Counted from the first letter of the stretch, positions 43,821-52,532 are shown. The stretch is DNA of 64,000 nt from Amycolatopsis sp. MtRt-6 (GCF_017308975.1 NZ_JADWPD010000027.1:1-64000); one strand, 5' to 3'. The notes: generated from the sequence alone by a model not told the origin. Program-made: numbers and translations.

Positions 43821-45564
43821 AATCATCAGCGATCCGTGGGCAACACTGGATGACATCCTGGGCCTTGAGGTCGCCGACGTGACGGACGATGGAATCGGGA
43901 ACCTGGCAGGCTACGGGCGGTGCTCGACCGAGGACAACCAGGACCCGGAGACGTCCCGCGGCTGGCAGTTCGGGAACGCGCGAAAGTTCGTCGAGCCGCT
44001 CGGCGGGCAGATCGTGGCGGAGTTCTTCGACGTCGGGCAGTCACGGTCTGTCCCGTGGGAAAGGCGGACTGAGGGTGCACGGCTGCTCGCCGAGTTGAAG
44101 AATCCGCGCCGCGGATGGGATGGGATCGTCGTCGGCGAGGGCACGCGGTGTTGGTTCGGTAACCAGTTCTCGCTTATCGCGCCAAAGTTCGCCGCCTACG
44201 GGGTTGATCTCTGGGTGCCGGAACTGGGCGGGAAGTACGACGCGCGGAACCCGTCGCACAAGATGCTGATGAGCGTGCTCGGCGGAATGAGCGAGTCCGA
44301 GCGCCAGCACGTTCAGGCTCGCGTCCGGGCGGCAATGGACGCGCAGGTGATCAACGAAGGACGGCACCAAGGTGGCCGGGCGCCCTACGGGTACGTCGTC
44401 GTCGACAGCGGGCCACATCCGAACCCGCGGAAAGCTGCGGAAGGGTTCAAGCTGCGAGTGCTGGCGATCGACGAGTCGACGGCGGACGTCGTGCAACGAA
44501 TCTTCGCCGAGTATCTCGACGGCAACGGCGATCGAGCGATCGCCAACCTGCTCAACCGCGACGGTATTCCTTGTCCCTCCGCACATCGGCCGGACCAGAA
44601 TCGGCACCGGCTAGCCGACGGCTGGCAAGGAAGCTCCGTACGAGCGATCCTCGATAACCCGCGGTACACCGGCTACGCCATCTTCGGGCGCTGGACGAAG
44701 CACGAGACGTTGCTTGATCCGGAAGACGTCGCCGCGGGCCACGTGGTGCGATTCAAGCGCGCGGCGCCGGACCGGATTGTGCGGTCACGCGAGCAGGCGC
44801 ATCCGGCGATCGTCTCCGTGGAGACCTTCACGCAAGCTCAACTACTGCGGCGGTCGAAGTCTGCGGGCGGGTTGAAGACGGCACGCAAGGCCGAGCGAGG
44901 CGCCCGGAATACTGCACGGTCATATCTGTTGCGCGGACTGGTCCGATGCGGAATCTGTGGCCGGAAGATGCAAGGCGCCACGATCAGAAAGGGCGCGTAC
45001 TACCGCTGCACCTCGCGGACGATGGCGCCGGGCTCGCTGCAACTGGCAGACCACCCGAAGACGGTGAACCTGCGCGAAGGCGTGGTCGTCGAGGCGATCA
45101 ACGGATGGCTTCACGAGCTGTTCCACCCGGACAACCGCGACCGGACGGCGGCCGCCCTTCTCGGGTCGGACGGAAGCACGGCCGGCGGTGGACCGCTGGA
45201 GGCGGCGCGAAACCGGCTGGCGGACGCAGAGGCGAGGCTTCAGCGGTACCAGGCCGCGATCGCGGCCGGCGTCGATCCCGAAGCACTCGTCGAGCCAATG
45301 AACCAGGCACAGGCAGAACGAGCGGCCGCGAAAGCACAGATCGAGAGCGTTCCGGCCGACTCGGCAGTAAGCCGTGCCGAGATCTACGCGAGGATCGACG
45401 CACTCGGCGACGTCTGCGGGACACTGGCCGACGCAACGACGGCGGGCCTGAGCCGCCTGTACCGAGCGCTGAACCTGGAGCTACGCTACGAACCAAAAGA
45501 GCTGGCCGTCTATGCGACGACCAGCCCGGGTGTAGATAGTGCGTGTGTCCGAGGGGGGACTTGA
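43810..45564 (+). CDS. Large serine recombinase (integrase)
   Basis: A 584-residue integrase. The resolvase-type catalytic domain begins GYGRCSTEDNQDPET, with the nucleophile S39. A recombinase domain around NPRYTGYAIFGRW and a zinc ribbon (CGICGRKM, then YYRCTS, about residues 380-400) follow, and a coiled coil (AEARLQRYQAAIA) precedes the C-terminus. The last seven codons lie inside the sequence shared with the tRNA-Leu 3' end, so the C-terminus depends on whether the element is integrated. It catalyses integration into, and with a partner excision from, the tRNA site. Confidence 0.93.
   Translation: MAAEIISDPWATLDDILGLEVADVTDDGIGNLAGYGRCSTEDNQDPETSRGWQFGNARKFVEPLGGQIVAEFFDVGQSRSVPWERRTEGARLLAELKNPRRGWDGIVVGEGTRCWFGNQFSLIAPKFAAYGVDLWVPELGGKYDARNPSHKMLMSVLGGMSESERQHVQARVRAAMDAQVINEGRHQGGRAPYGYVVVDSGPHPNPRKAAEGFKLRVLAIDESTADVVQRIFAEYLDGNGDRAIANLLNRDGIPCPSAHRPDQNRHRLADGWQGSSVRAILDNPRYTGYAIFGRWTKHETLLDPEDVAAGHVVRFKRAAPDRIVRSREQAHPAIVSVETFTQAQLLRRSKSAGGLKTARKAERGARNTARSYLLRGLVRCGICGRKMQGATIRKGAYYRCTSRTMAPGSLQLADHPKTVNLREGVVVEAINGWLHELFHPDNRDRTAAALLGSDGSTAGGGPLEAARNRLADAEARLQRYQAAIAAGVDPEALVEPMNQAQAERAAAKAQIESVPADSAVSRAEIYARIDALGDVCGTLADATTAGLSRLYRALNLELRYEPKELAVYATTSPGVDSACVRGGT
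45544..45554 (+). other. Candidate right attachment site at the tRNA-Leu 3' end
   Basis: TGTGTCCGAGG covers the last bases of the tRNA-Leu acceptor stem, read on the opposite strand, and lies inside the integrase 3' end. The identical 11-mer is at 25502-25512. Confidence 0.55.
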
Positions 45565-45629
45565 ACCCCCACGCCCGTTAAGGGCACTAGCACCTCAAGC
45601 TAGCGCGTCTGCCATTCCGCCACTCGGAC
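45546..45629 (-). tRNA. tRNA-Leu (anticodon GAG)
   Basis: On the minus strand an 84-base tRNA folds with acceptor GTCCGAG/CTCGGAC, a long variable arm (GTGCCCTTAACGGGC) typical of class II leucine tRNAs, a T arm with GTTCAAGTC, and anticodon stem CTAGC/GCTAG enclosing TTGAGGT, so the anticodon is GAG (reads CUC). CCA is not encoded. The 3' end overlaps the serine integrase gene, the usual state for an integration target. Confidence 0.95.
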
Positions 45630-45651
45630 CTGCTGAAGAAAGAGTATACGG

Positions 45652-45677
45652 CCCCCCGAACCCCTTGTTCAGGGGGG
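45652..45677. terminator. Hairpin upstream of tRNA-Leu
   Basis: CCCCCCGAAC (45652-45661) pairs with GTTC and GGGGGG (45667-45677), with one bulged base and a 5-base loop. It lies 22 bp upstream of the tRNA 5' end. It may be a terminator or part of the tRNA leader. The rest of 45630-45908 shows no gene. Confidence 0.4.
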
Positions 45678-45908
45678 TGCACATCAGCACCCCGGCACCC
45701 TCTGGCATGATCGACAGGTTTCGACTCCCTGCATCGATCCAGCAGCGGAACGTCACCCCCGCACCTCCTGTCAAAGCAGGCTGTTAAGTGGTCACCTACC
45801 TGCGAAAAACGTTGGCCCACATGGTTTACAAGACCGTCTTCGCTTCCTAGGATTCGCCGGGCAAGCCAGCGCGTTCGAGCGCCCCTGCAGGACCTGGAGG
45901 TTCCGGTT

Positions 45909-46712
45909 ATGGCGCGCGCCGGGTGGCGGCCTGATGATGAGATCTCCGTTGATGACCTTCTGCGGGAAACCGGGGCCATGCCTCGGTCGCTGGGGGCCTA
46001 CTCTCCCCCCACGAAGGCGCGGGAGGACGACACCGGTACGGGGTACCGGGAACGGCTCGAGCAGCGTGCCAAGGAGGCCGCCGCTGGGCAGCAGCGTGCT
46101 GGGCGGCGGATTCGGTGGGTCTCCGCTCTCTGTGGGGGCCTTGTCGTCGTCGGGAGCCTCGTGATCATCTCCGTCACCTCCGAGAGCTCTTCCGGCCGGC
46201 AGGCGGCCGTTGCGCCCGATTCGCTCGCTCCCGCCACCACCACTCCGCGGACCGTGCCCAGCGCCGTCACGCCGACGCCGGTGCCCACCGTCATCCGGCA
46301 GACCTCCGCCTCTCCCACCACCACCGCGCCCAAGACCACGGCCACCGCCGGCAGCCAGCCGCCGGCCGCTCCGCCGCCGCCCGCTCCCGTTGCCTCGTGC
46401 ACCGTGCGGTACGCCGTCACCGATCAGTGGCCCAACGGCTTCACCGCCAACCTCTGGGTCACCAACACCGGCAACCAGACGCTCAACCCGTGGACCACCA
46501 CCTGGAACTTCACCGCCGGGCAGCGGGTCACCCACAGCTGGAACGGCGACTTCTCCCAGAGCGGCTCACGGGTCACCATGAAAGCGGTTTCCTACAACCT
46601 GAGCCTCGCCCCCGGCGCGACCGTCAACATCGGCTTCAACGGCTCCTTCGACCGCGGCAACCCGACGCCCGTCGGGTTCACCCTCGACGGCGCGCGCTGC
46701 ACCACCGCCTAA
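45909..46712 (+). CDS. Membrane-anchored protein with a CBM2 carbohydrate-binding domain
   Basis: A 267-residue protein: a 67-residue cytoplasmic N-terminus, one membrane helix (about 72-88), a Pro/Thr/Ala-rich extracellular linker (about 95-160) and a C-terminal family 2 carbohydrate-binding module (164-267). The module has the usual Cys at each end and exposed Trp residues in QWPNGFTANLWV, PWTTTWNF and HSWNGDF. It has no catalytic domain, so it likely anchors or senses polysaccharide at the surface. GGAGG precedes the ATG. It converges with the LysR gene with a 4-bp overlap. Confidence 0.85.
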   Translation: MARAGWRPDDEISVDDLLRETGAMPRSLGAYSPPTKAREDDTGTGYRERLEQRAKEAAAGQQRAGRRIRWVSALCGGLVVVGSLVIISVTSESSSGRQAAVAPDSLAPATTTPRTVPSAVTPTPVPTVIRQTSASPTTTAPKTTATAGSQPPAAPPPPAPVASCTVRYAVTDQWPNGFTANLWVTNTGNQTLNPWTTTWNFTAGQRVTHSWNGDFSQSGSRVTMKAVSYNLSLAPGATVNIGFNGSFDRGNPTPVGFTLDGARCTTA

Positions 46713-47599
46713 CCCAGCACCTCGCGCATGAACCCCACCAGCCAGTGCTGGGCCGGGGTGCGGGCGTGCGTGTGCCGCGTGTACACCGACACCTGGGCCG
46801 GCTCGACCTCGAGCGGCAGCTCGAACAGCCGGACCCGGTGCTCGGCCGCGAACATCTCCGCCACCAGGCGCGGCACCATCGCCACCAGCTCGCCGTCCTG
46901 GACCAGGTACGGCAGCGCCGCGAACCGGGTCACCTCGAGCACCACGCGGTCGAGCAGGCCGCACGCCTCCAGCGCGCGACGCGGGCCGTCGTGGCCCGTC
47001 GGGCCGAACACCGTCACGTGGCGCTCGGCCGCCAGCCGGCCGAACGAAACCGCTGACGAAAGCCGCGGGTGGTCGGCAGCCACCATGCCCAGGTAGCCCT
47101 CGGAAAACAACGGGATCCGGGCGATGCGCTGGGAACTGATCAGCGAGGACGCGATGAACGCGTCGATCTCGCCGCGGCCGAGCTGGTCGGCCGCGCGGTC
47201 GACGTCCAGCGGCCGGACCGTCAGCGTCACCCCGGGCGCCCGCGACGGCAGCTCCGCCATCAGGCGCGGCAGCAGCGAGATCTCCCCCAGGTCCGACAGG
47301 CACAGCGTGAACGCCGCCCGGGCCGTCGACGGCGAGAACGACTTCGCGCCGCTCACCGCCGTCTCGATCTCCGACAGCGCGCTGTGCAGGGGCTCGTACA
47401 ACGCGCGGGCCGTCGTCGTGGGCACCAGGCCGCCGCCGGTGCGGCGGAACAGCTCGTCCGAAAACCGGCGCCGCAGCTTCTGCAGGCTGTAGCTGATCGT
47501 CGGCTGCGTGACGTGCAGGGACTCGGCCGTCGCCGTCACACTGCGGGTCTCGTACAGCAGCACGAACGTGCGCACCAGGTTCAGGTCGAAGTCCGGCAT
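46709..47599 (-). CDS. LysR-type regulator of the benzoylformate cluster
   Basis: A 296-residue LysR regulator. The N-terminal helix-turn-helix reads LLYETRSVTATAESLHVTQPTISYSL, and a type 2 periplasmic-binding-protein-like effector domain follows. It is divergent from the benzoylformate decarboxylase gene across about 95 bp, the usual arrangement for LysR control of a catabolic operon. The ligand is probably a mandelate-pathway intermediate, by inference. The ATG with MPDFDLNLVRTF was preferred to an upstream one. Confidence 0.88.
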   Translation of the reverse strand: MPDFDLNLVRTFVLLYETRSVTATAESLHVTQPTISYSLQKLRRRFSDELFRRTGGGLVPTTTARALYEPLHSALSEIETAVSGAKSFSPSTARAAFTLCLSDLGEISLLPRLMAELPSRAPGVTLTVRPLDVDRAADQLGRGEIDAFIASSLISSQRIARIPLFSEGYLGMVAADHPRLSSAVSFGRLAAERHVTVFGPTGHDGPRRALEACGLLDRVVLEVTRFAALPYLVQDGELVAMVPRLVAEMFAAEHRVRLFELPLEVEPAQVSVYTRHTHARTPAQHWLVGFMREVLG

Positions 47600-47608
47600 A
47601 TCGATCCC

Positions 47609-47639
47609 ATCTATGAAGCAACGCGCCAACATCTATTGG
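47609..47639. promoter_or_regulatory. Probable LysR binding site
   Basis: In the LysR-mdlC gap, ATCTAT occurs at 47609 and 47631, two helical turns apart. The second lies in the small palindrome CCAACATCTATTGG (47626-47639). This fits a LysR activator site, but is inferred. Confidence 0.4.
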
Positions 47640-47692
47640 AACACGGCGGCGCACGTCCATAGGGTCGGTCCGACTTCGAGGAGGTGCCACCG

Positions 47693-49261
47693 ATGCCCAC
47701 CGTCCGCCGGCTCGCCCACGAGTTCCTGGACCGCCGTGGCCTGACCACGATCTTCGGCAACCCCGGTTCGAACGAGCTGCCGTTCCTGGCCGAGCTGCCC
47801 GCGCACTTCCGCTACGTCCTCGGCCTGCACGAAGGCGCCGTCGTCGGGATGGCCGACGGCTACGCCCAGGCGACCGGCCGTCCCGTGCTGGTCAACCTGC
47901 ACGCCGCCGCCGGTTCCGGCAACGCGATGGGCGCGCTCACCAACGCCGTCTCCTCGCGCTCTCCCCTGGTGCTCACGGCCGGCCAGCAGGTCCGGACGGC
48001 GATCGGACCGGAGGCGCTGCTCGCCAACGTCGACGCGACGCAGCTGATGCGGCCCCTGGCCGGCTGGGCCGGCGAGCCGAGCTGCGCCGAAGACGTCCCG
48101 AGGTCCCTCGCGCAGGCGGTGTTCGAGGCCGAGCTGCAGCGGCGTCCGACCTACCTCTCCGTGCCCTACGACGACTGGGCCGCCGAGCTCACCGAGACGG
48201 CGACGCTCGACCGGCAGGTCCAGCGAGGGCTCAGCCCGAGCGAAGCCCAGCTCGGCGACCTCGTCGCGAGCGTCGCCGCGGCGAGGAACCCGGCGCTCGT
48301 GCTGGGCGGCGACATCGACGCCACCGGGCTCTTCGACCGGGCCGTCGCCCTGGCCGAGCACCTCGGCCTGCCGACCTGGGTGGCGCCGTCGCCGTACCGG
48401 CTGCCCTTCCCCAACCGGCACCCGCTCTTCCGCGGCGTGCTGCCCGCCGGCATCGCGCCGGTGTCGGCCGCGCTGACCGGGCACGACCTCGTGCTCGTGC
48501 TCGGCGCGCCGGTGTTCCGCTACCACCAGCACGTGCCCGGGGCCTACCTGCCCGCGGGCACCCGCCTGATCCAGGTCACCGACGACGTCGGCGCCGCGGC
48601 CCGCGCGCCGATGGGCGAGGCGCTGGTCGCCGACCCCGCGCCGGTGATCGAGGCGCTGCTGGCGAAGGTGCCCGGCCGCGCCACGCGGACGAACTACGTC
48701 GCCACCCCGGAGCCCAGGACCGGCGAGCGGGCGCTGCACCCGGAGCAGGTGTTCGCCGCGCTGCGCGACACCCAGGCCGGCGACACGCGCTACGTCGTCG
48801 AGTCGACGTCGACGAACTCTGCCTGGTGGCGGCAGATGGACCTGCGTCGCGCAGGCTCGTACTTCTTCCCGGCCGCCGGCGGGCTCGGCTTCGGCCTGCC
48901 CGCGGCAGTCGGCGTCGCCCTGGGCAGCCCGGACCGCCCGGTCGTCGGCGTCGTCGGCGACGGCTCGGCCAACTACGGCATCACGGCGTTGTGGACCGCC
49001 GCGCACTACCGCGTGCCGGTCACCTTCGTGATCCTGCGCAACGGCGTCTACGGCGCCCTGCGGTGGTTCGGCGAGCTGCTCGGGACGCCGGACGTGCCCG
49101 GTACGGAGATCCCCGGGCTCGATTTCACGGCCATCGCGGCCGGCTACGGCGTCGAGGCCACCACCGCCCGCGACGCCGACGACTTGCGCGCCCAGCTCAA
49201 GACGACCCCGGACGGCCCGCGGCTGATCCAGGTCGACACCGAACCGACCACACCGGAGTGA
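47693..49261 (+). CDS. mdlC: Benzoylformate decarboxylase
   Basis: A 522-residue thiamine-diphosphate enzyme converting benzoylformate to benzaldehyde and CO2. Residues known to be catalytic in the Pseudomonas enzyme are present at matching places: S26 in GNPGSNELP, E47 in LHEGAVVG, H70 in NLHAAAGSGN and the second active-site His in FRYHQH (H278). The ThDP motif GDGSANYGITALW and later N are in the C-terminal domain. The ATG has GAGGAGG upstream. It is the first gene of a three-gene operon with the aldehyde dehydrogenase and transporter. Confidence 0.9.
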   Translation: MPTVRRLAHEFLDRRGLTTIFGNPGSNELPFLAELPAHFRYVLGLHEGAVVGMADGYAQATGRPVLVNLHAAAGSGNAMGALTNAVSSRSPLVLTAGQQVRTAIGPEALLANVDATQLMRPLAGWAGEPSCAEDVPRSLAQAVFEAELQRRPTYLSVPYDDWAAELTETATLDRQVQRGLSPSEAQLGDLVASVAAARNPALVLGGDIDATGLFDRAVALAEHLGLPTWVAPSPYRLPFPNRHPLFRGVLPAGIAPVSAALTGHDLVLVLGAPVFRYHQHVPGAYLPAGTRLIQVTDDVGAAARAPMGEALVADPAPVIEALLAKVPGRATRTNYVATPEPRTGERALHPEQVFAALRDTQAGDTRYVVESTSTNSAWWRQMDLRRAGSYFFPAAGGLGFGLPAAVGVALGSPDRPVVGVVGDGSANYGITALWTAAHYRVPVTFVILRNGVYGALRWFGELLGTPDVPGTEIPGLDFTAIAAGYGVEATTARDADDLRAQLKTTPDGPRLIQVDTEPTTPE

Positions 49262-49263
49262 TC

Positions 49264-50691
49264 ATGACCCTGCTCGAGAACGCGTTCGACGGCGGTACCG
49301 GCGGCACCCACGCGGTCGTCGAACCGGCCACCGGCGAGACCCTCGGCAGCGTGGGCGTCGCGACGCCGGACGACGTCGCCGAAGCCGCCGCGACCGCGGC
49401 CAAGGCCCAGCGTGACTGGGCCCGGCGCAAGCCCGCCGAACGCGCCGCGGTGCTGCGCCGCGCCGGCGAGCTGTGGGAGGCGCACGCCGCCGAGGTGCAG
49501 GACTGGATCGTCCGCGAGGCCGGTTCGACGCGGCCCAAGGCGGGAATCGAGACCGAGCTGGCGGCCGGGATCTGCTTCGAAGCCGCGGCCCTGCCGACCC
49601 ACCCGCTCGGCGAGGTGCTGAGCACCGGCGAACCCCGCTGGTCGCTGGCCCGGCGGGTGCCGGCCGGCGTCGTTTCGGTGATCTCGCCGTTCAACTTCCC
49701 GCTGATCCTGGCCATCCGTTCGGTCGCGCCGGCGCTCGCGCTCGGCAACGCCGTGCTGCTCAAGCCCGACCTGCGGACCGCGGTGTGCGGCGGCGTGAGC
49801 ATCCTGCGCGTCTTCGAGGAGGCCAGCCTGCCCGAAGGACTCCTGCACCTGCTGCCCGGGGACGCCGGGGTCGGCGCCGCGGTGGTCGACGCGCCGGAGG
49901 TGTCGGTCGTGTCGTTCACCGGCTCGACCGCGGCCGGGCGGAAGGTCGGCGAAGCCGCCGCGCGCTCGCTCAAGCGCGTGCACCTGGAGCTGGGCGGGAA
50001 CAACGCGCTCGTCGTGCTGCCCGGCGCCGACGTCGCCAAGGCGGCCTCCGCCGGCGCGTTCGGCTCGTTCCTGCACCAGGGCCAGATCTGCATGACCACC
50101 GGCCGCCACCTCGTCCACGAGTCCCAAGTGGACGAATACGTCGAGGCGCTCGCGGAGAAGGCGCGCCGGCTGCCCGTCGGGAACCCGGCCGAGGGCGACG
50201 TCGCGCTCGGCCCGATCATCGACGACCGCCAGCTCGCGCACGTCACCGACGTCGTCGACCGCAGCGTCGCGGCCGGCGCGCGGGTGCTGGCGGGCGGGAA
50301 GCCCGACGCGCCGTTCTACCCGCCAACCGTCCTCTTCGGACTCGACGACCACAGCCCCGCCTGGCGCGAGGAGATCTTCGGGCCAGTCGCGCCGGTGCGC
50401 GCCTACCGCGACCTCGACGAGGCCGCGCGGCTGGTCAACGACTCCGAGTACGGCCTGTCGGTCGGCATCCTCGGCGACGTCGGCACCGCGATGCAGCTGG
50501 CCGAGGAGGTCCGCTCGGGCAAGGTGCACATCAACGAGCAGACCGTCGGCGACGAGCCGACCGCGCCCTTCGGCGGCGTCGGTGACTCCGGCAACGGCTC
50601 CCGCTTCGGCGGCGCCAAGGCCAACATCGAGGCCTTCACCGAGACCCAGTGGCTGACCGTCCGCGCGGACATCGCGCAGTACCCGTTCTGA
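49264..50691 (+). CDS. Benzaldehyde dehydrogenase (NAD(P)+)
   Basis: A 475-residue aldehyde dehydrogenase. Motifs include the N144-containing SPFNFPL, FTGSTAAGR, the general base E242 in LELGGNN and the nucleophile C276 in GQICMTTGR. Its position two bases after mdlC and before an aromatic-acid transporter indicates oxidation of benzaldehyde to benzoate. It resembles XylC/vanillin-dehydrogenase-like enzymes of about this length. Confidence 0.88.
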   Translation: MTLLENAFDGGTGGTHAVVEPATGETLGSVGVATPDDVAEAAATAAKAQRDWARRKPAERAAVLRRAGELWEAHAAEVQDWIVREAGSTRPKAGIETELAAGICFEAAALPTHPLGEVLSTGEPRWSLARRVPAGVVSVISPFNFPLILAIRSVAPALALGNAVLLKPDLRTAVCGGVSILRVFEEASLPEGLLHLLPGDAGVGAAVVDAPEVSVVSFTGSTAAGRKVGEAAARSLKRVHLELGGNNALVVLPGADVAKAASAGAFGSFLHQGQICMTTGRHLVHESQVDEYVEALAEKARRLPVGNPAEGDVALGPIIDDRQLAHVTDVVDRSVAAGARVLAGGKPDAPFYPPTVLFGLDDHSPAWREEIFGPVAPVRAYRDLDEAARLVNDSEYGLSVGILGDVGTAMQLAEEVRSGKVHINEQTVGDEPTAPFGGVGDSGNGSRFGGAKANIEAFTETQWLTVRADIAQYPF

Positions 50692-50702
50692 GGAGCACGG
50701 CA

Positions 50703-51914
50703 ATGACGACGTCTCGTGGCGCGTGGACGGCAGTCCTCTGCTGGCTGACCGTCCTGCTCGAGGGCTACGACCTGGTCGCGCTCGGCGCGACCATCCCGAC
50801 CCTGCTCAAGAGCGGCCACCTCGGGTTCACCGCGGCCGGCGCGACCGCCGTCGCCACGGTGTCGCTGATCGGCGTGGCCGTCGGCGCGGCGTTCCTCGGC
50901 CCGCTCACCGACCGCTTTGGCCGCCGCGCGCTGCTGATCGGCTCGGTCCTGTTGTTCTCGCTGTTCACCCTGCTGACGCCGCTCGCGCCGAACGTGGCGA
51001 TGTTCGGGGTGTTCCGGTTCGCCGCCGGGCTCGGCCTCGGCGCGTGCATGCCGGTGGCGCTCACCGTGATGTCGGAGAACCTGCCCGCCCGGCGGCGCGC
51101 GAGCGCGAGCACGTTCACCATGACCGGCTACCACGTCGGCGCGGTGCTGACGTCGGTCCTCGCGTTGTCCGTTCAGGAGGACTGGCACCTGCTGTTCTAC
51201 GGCGGCGGGATCGCCGGCCTGCTGGCCGTGCCGCTGATGTGGTGGAAGCTGCCGGAATCCGCCGCCTACCTCGCCGCCAAGGACGAACCCGGGCGCGTGG
51301 CGCTCAAAGACCTCCTGGGCGGGAAGTTCCGGCGGATCAGCATCGCCGTGTGGACCGGTTCGTTCATGGGGCTGCTGCTGGTCTACGGGCTCAACACGTG
51401 GCTGCCGCAGCTGATGCGGACGGCGGGCTACCCGATCTCGACGTCGATCACGCTGCTGCTGGTGCTCAACGTCGGCGCGGTGCTCGGGCTGGTGCTGGCC
51501 GGGACGGTCGCCGACCGCTTCGGCATCCGGCCGATCGCGCGGATCTGGTTCGGCACCGGCGCGGTCCTGCTCGCGGCGCTGAGCCTGAAGATCGGCAACG
51601 CGGTGCTGCTCAACGCGGTCGTCCTGCTGACCGGCGTGTTCGTGTTCTCCGCGCAGGTGCTGATCTACGGCTACGTCGCGCACGCCTTCCCGGCGCACGT
51701 CCGGGGCACCGCCCTCGGGCTGACGTCGGCGGTCGGGCGGCTGGGCTCGATCCTCGGCCCGTTCGTCACCGGGGCGCTGGTCACGGCCGGGATCGCCTAC
51801 CCGTGGGGCTTCTGGTTCTTCGCCGTCGTGGCCGCGCTGGGCCTGGTCGCGGTCCTGACGCTGCGCCGCGAGACGCCGGCCGAGGAGCGGTTGACACGCG
51901 TGTCCGCCGGGTAG
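50703..51914 (+). CDS. AAHS-family aromatic acid/H+ symporter (MFS)
   Basis: A 403-residue, twelve-helix major-facilitator protein. The first helix motif LEGYDLVALGATIPTLL, with its Asp, and the loop GPLTDRFGRR are typical of aromatic acid transporters such as BenK and PcaK. GAGGAG precedes the ATG. As the third gene of the operon it probably imports mandelate, benzoylformate or benzoate. The exact substrate is inferred. Confidence 0.85.
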   Translation: MTTSRGAWTAVLCWLTVLLEGYDLVALGATIPTLLKSGHLGFTAAGATAVATVSLIGVAVGAAFLGPLTDRFGRRALLIGSVLLFSLFTLLTPLAPNVAMFGVFRFAAGLGLGACMPVALTVMSENLPARRRASASTFTMTGYHVGAVLTSVLALSVQEDWHLLFYGGGIAGLLAVPLMWWKLPESAAYLAAKDEPGRVALKDLLGGKFRRISIAVWTGSFMGLLLVYGLNTWLPQLMRTAGYPISTSITLLLVLNVGAVLGLVLAGTVADRFGIRPIARIWFGTGAVLLAALSLKIGNAVLLNAVVLLTGVFVFSAQVLIYGYVAHAFPAHVRGTALGLTSAVGRLGSILGPFVTGALVTAGIAYPWGFWFFAVVAALGLVAVLTLRRETPAEERLTRVSAG

Positions 51915-51945
51915 CCGCGAAGGATCGGCCACCCGAGGAGGAACG

Positions 51946-52104
51946 ATGTCCCAGCCCCACGACGAGACCGGCGAAGTCGACTCGAGCGGGAACCCGGTCG
52001 AACCGCCGCGCCGCAACGAGCCCGACGGGCCCCTGGAAGACGAGGACGCGAAGTCGCGGCCGGGTCACCCGGCCACGGAGGACAACTTCCGCGGCGGCGA
52101 CTAG
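51946..52104 (+). CDS. Small disordered acidic protein
   Basis: A 52-residue, charged, Pro- and Glu-rich peptide starting MSQPHDETGEVD with no predicted fold. GAGGAGGAA lies just before the ATG, the main reason to call it. It follows the AAHS gene by 31 bp and ends one base before the next, convergent, gene. Function is unknown. Confidence 0.6.
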   Translation: MSQPHDETGEVDSSGNPVEPPRRNEPDGPLEDEDAKSRPGHPATEDNFRGGD

Positions 52105-52278
52105 CTAGACCGTGTCCTCGGGCTTGCGGCGCCCCAGCGTCGCCTCCGGATGCTCGGTGCGGCGGTCGGAGTCGCGCAGCACCTCGCGGGCCTGGCCCTC
52201 GGGATCCGCGCTGTCGACGGCCTGTTCTTCGGGCAGCAGCTCGGCCCGGGTTTCCGTCCGGTCAGGGGTGTCGTCCAT
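52105..52278 (-). CDS. Small conserved hydrophilic protein
   Basis: A 57-residue acidic protein containing LLPEEQAVDSADPEGQA and a C-terminal TEHPEATLGRRKPED, a pattern seen in short actinobacterial proteins of unknown function. The ATG is taken within a longer open frame because the family-like sequence starts there. It may share transcripts with the DUF6480-like gene upstream, 20 bp away. Confidence 0.6.
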   Translation of the reverse strand: MDDTPDRTETRAELLPEEQAVDSADPEGQAREVLRDSDRRTEHPEATLGRRKPEDTV

Positions 52279-52298
52279 GCTTCGCGGGTACCCGGATC

Positions 52299-52532
52299 TC
52301 AGACGCGCAACCAGCCGACGGCGAGTGCGATCACCAGTCCGGCGACCATCAGCACGAGCACGCCGGTGAGGACCAGCCACAGCACCGGCATCGCCTTGGA
52401 CGGCATCGGCTGCGGGCGCGACAGCCCCGACGTCTGGGCGGAGTCGGGGGGCGTGCTGCCCGGGGGCACCCCGCCCCCGGCTTCCAGGTCCGGCGTCCGG
52501 CGGGGATCCGGGTCCGGGGGTTCGGCGGTCAT
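52299..52532 (-). CDS. DUF6480-like tail-anchored membrane protein
   Basis: A 77-residue protein: a Pro/Gly-rich cytoplasmic half beginning MTAEPPDPDPRRTPDLE with GGGVPPGSTPP, and a single C-terminal membrane helix (VLVLMVAGLVIALAVGW). This layout is that of DUF6480. AAGGACGG precedes the ATG. Function is unknown. Confidence 0.65.
   Translation of the reverse strand: MTAEPPDPDPRRTPDLEAGGGVPPGSTPPDSAQTSGLSRPQPMPSKAMPVLWLVLTGVLVLMVAGLVIALAVGWLRV

Larger units (their letters stand above)
25502..45554. mobile_element. Putative 20-kb integrative (AICE-like) element in tRNA-Leu carrying defence genes
   Basis: The right end holds a conventional actinomycete element core: Xis-like protein, WhiB, small membrane protein, DUF2637 protein, TraB-type DNA translocase and serine integrase, the last running into the tRNA 3' end. 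Leftward lie regulators and the cargo RT-HEPN, Shedu and NACHT genes. The left border is placed at the matching 11-mer. No replication initiator or primase-polymerase is visible, so it is either a non-replicating conjugative element or a decayed one. The right border is firm, the left tentative. Confidence 0.6.
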
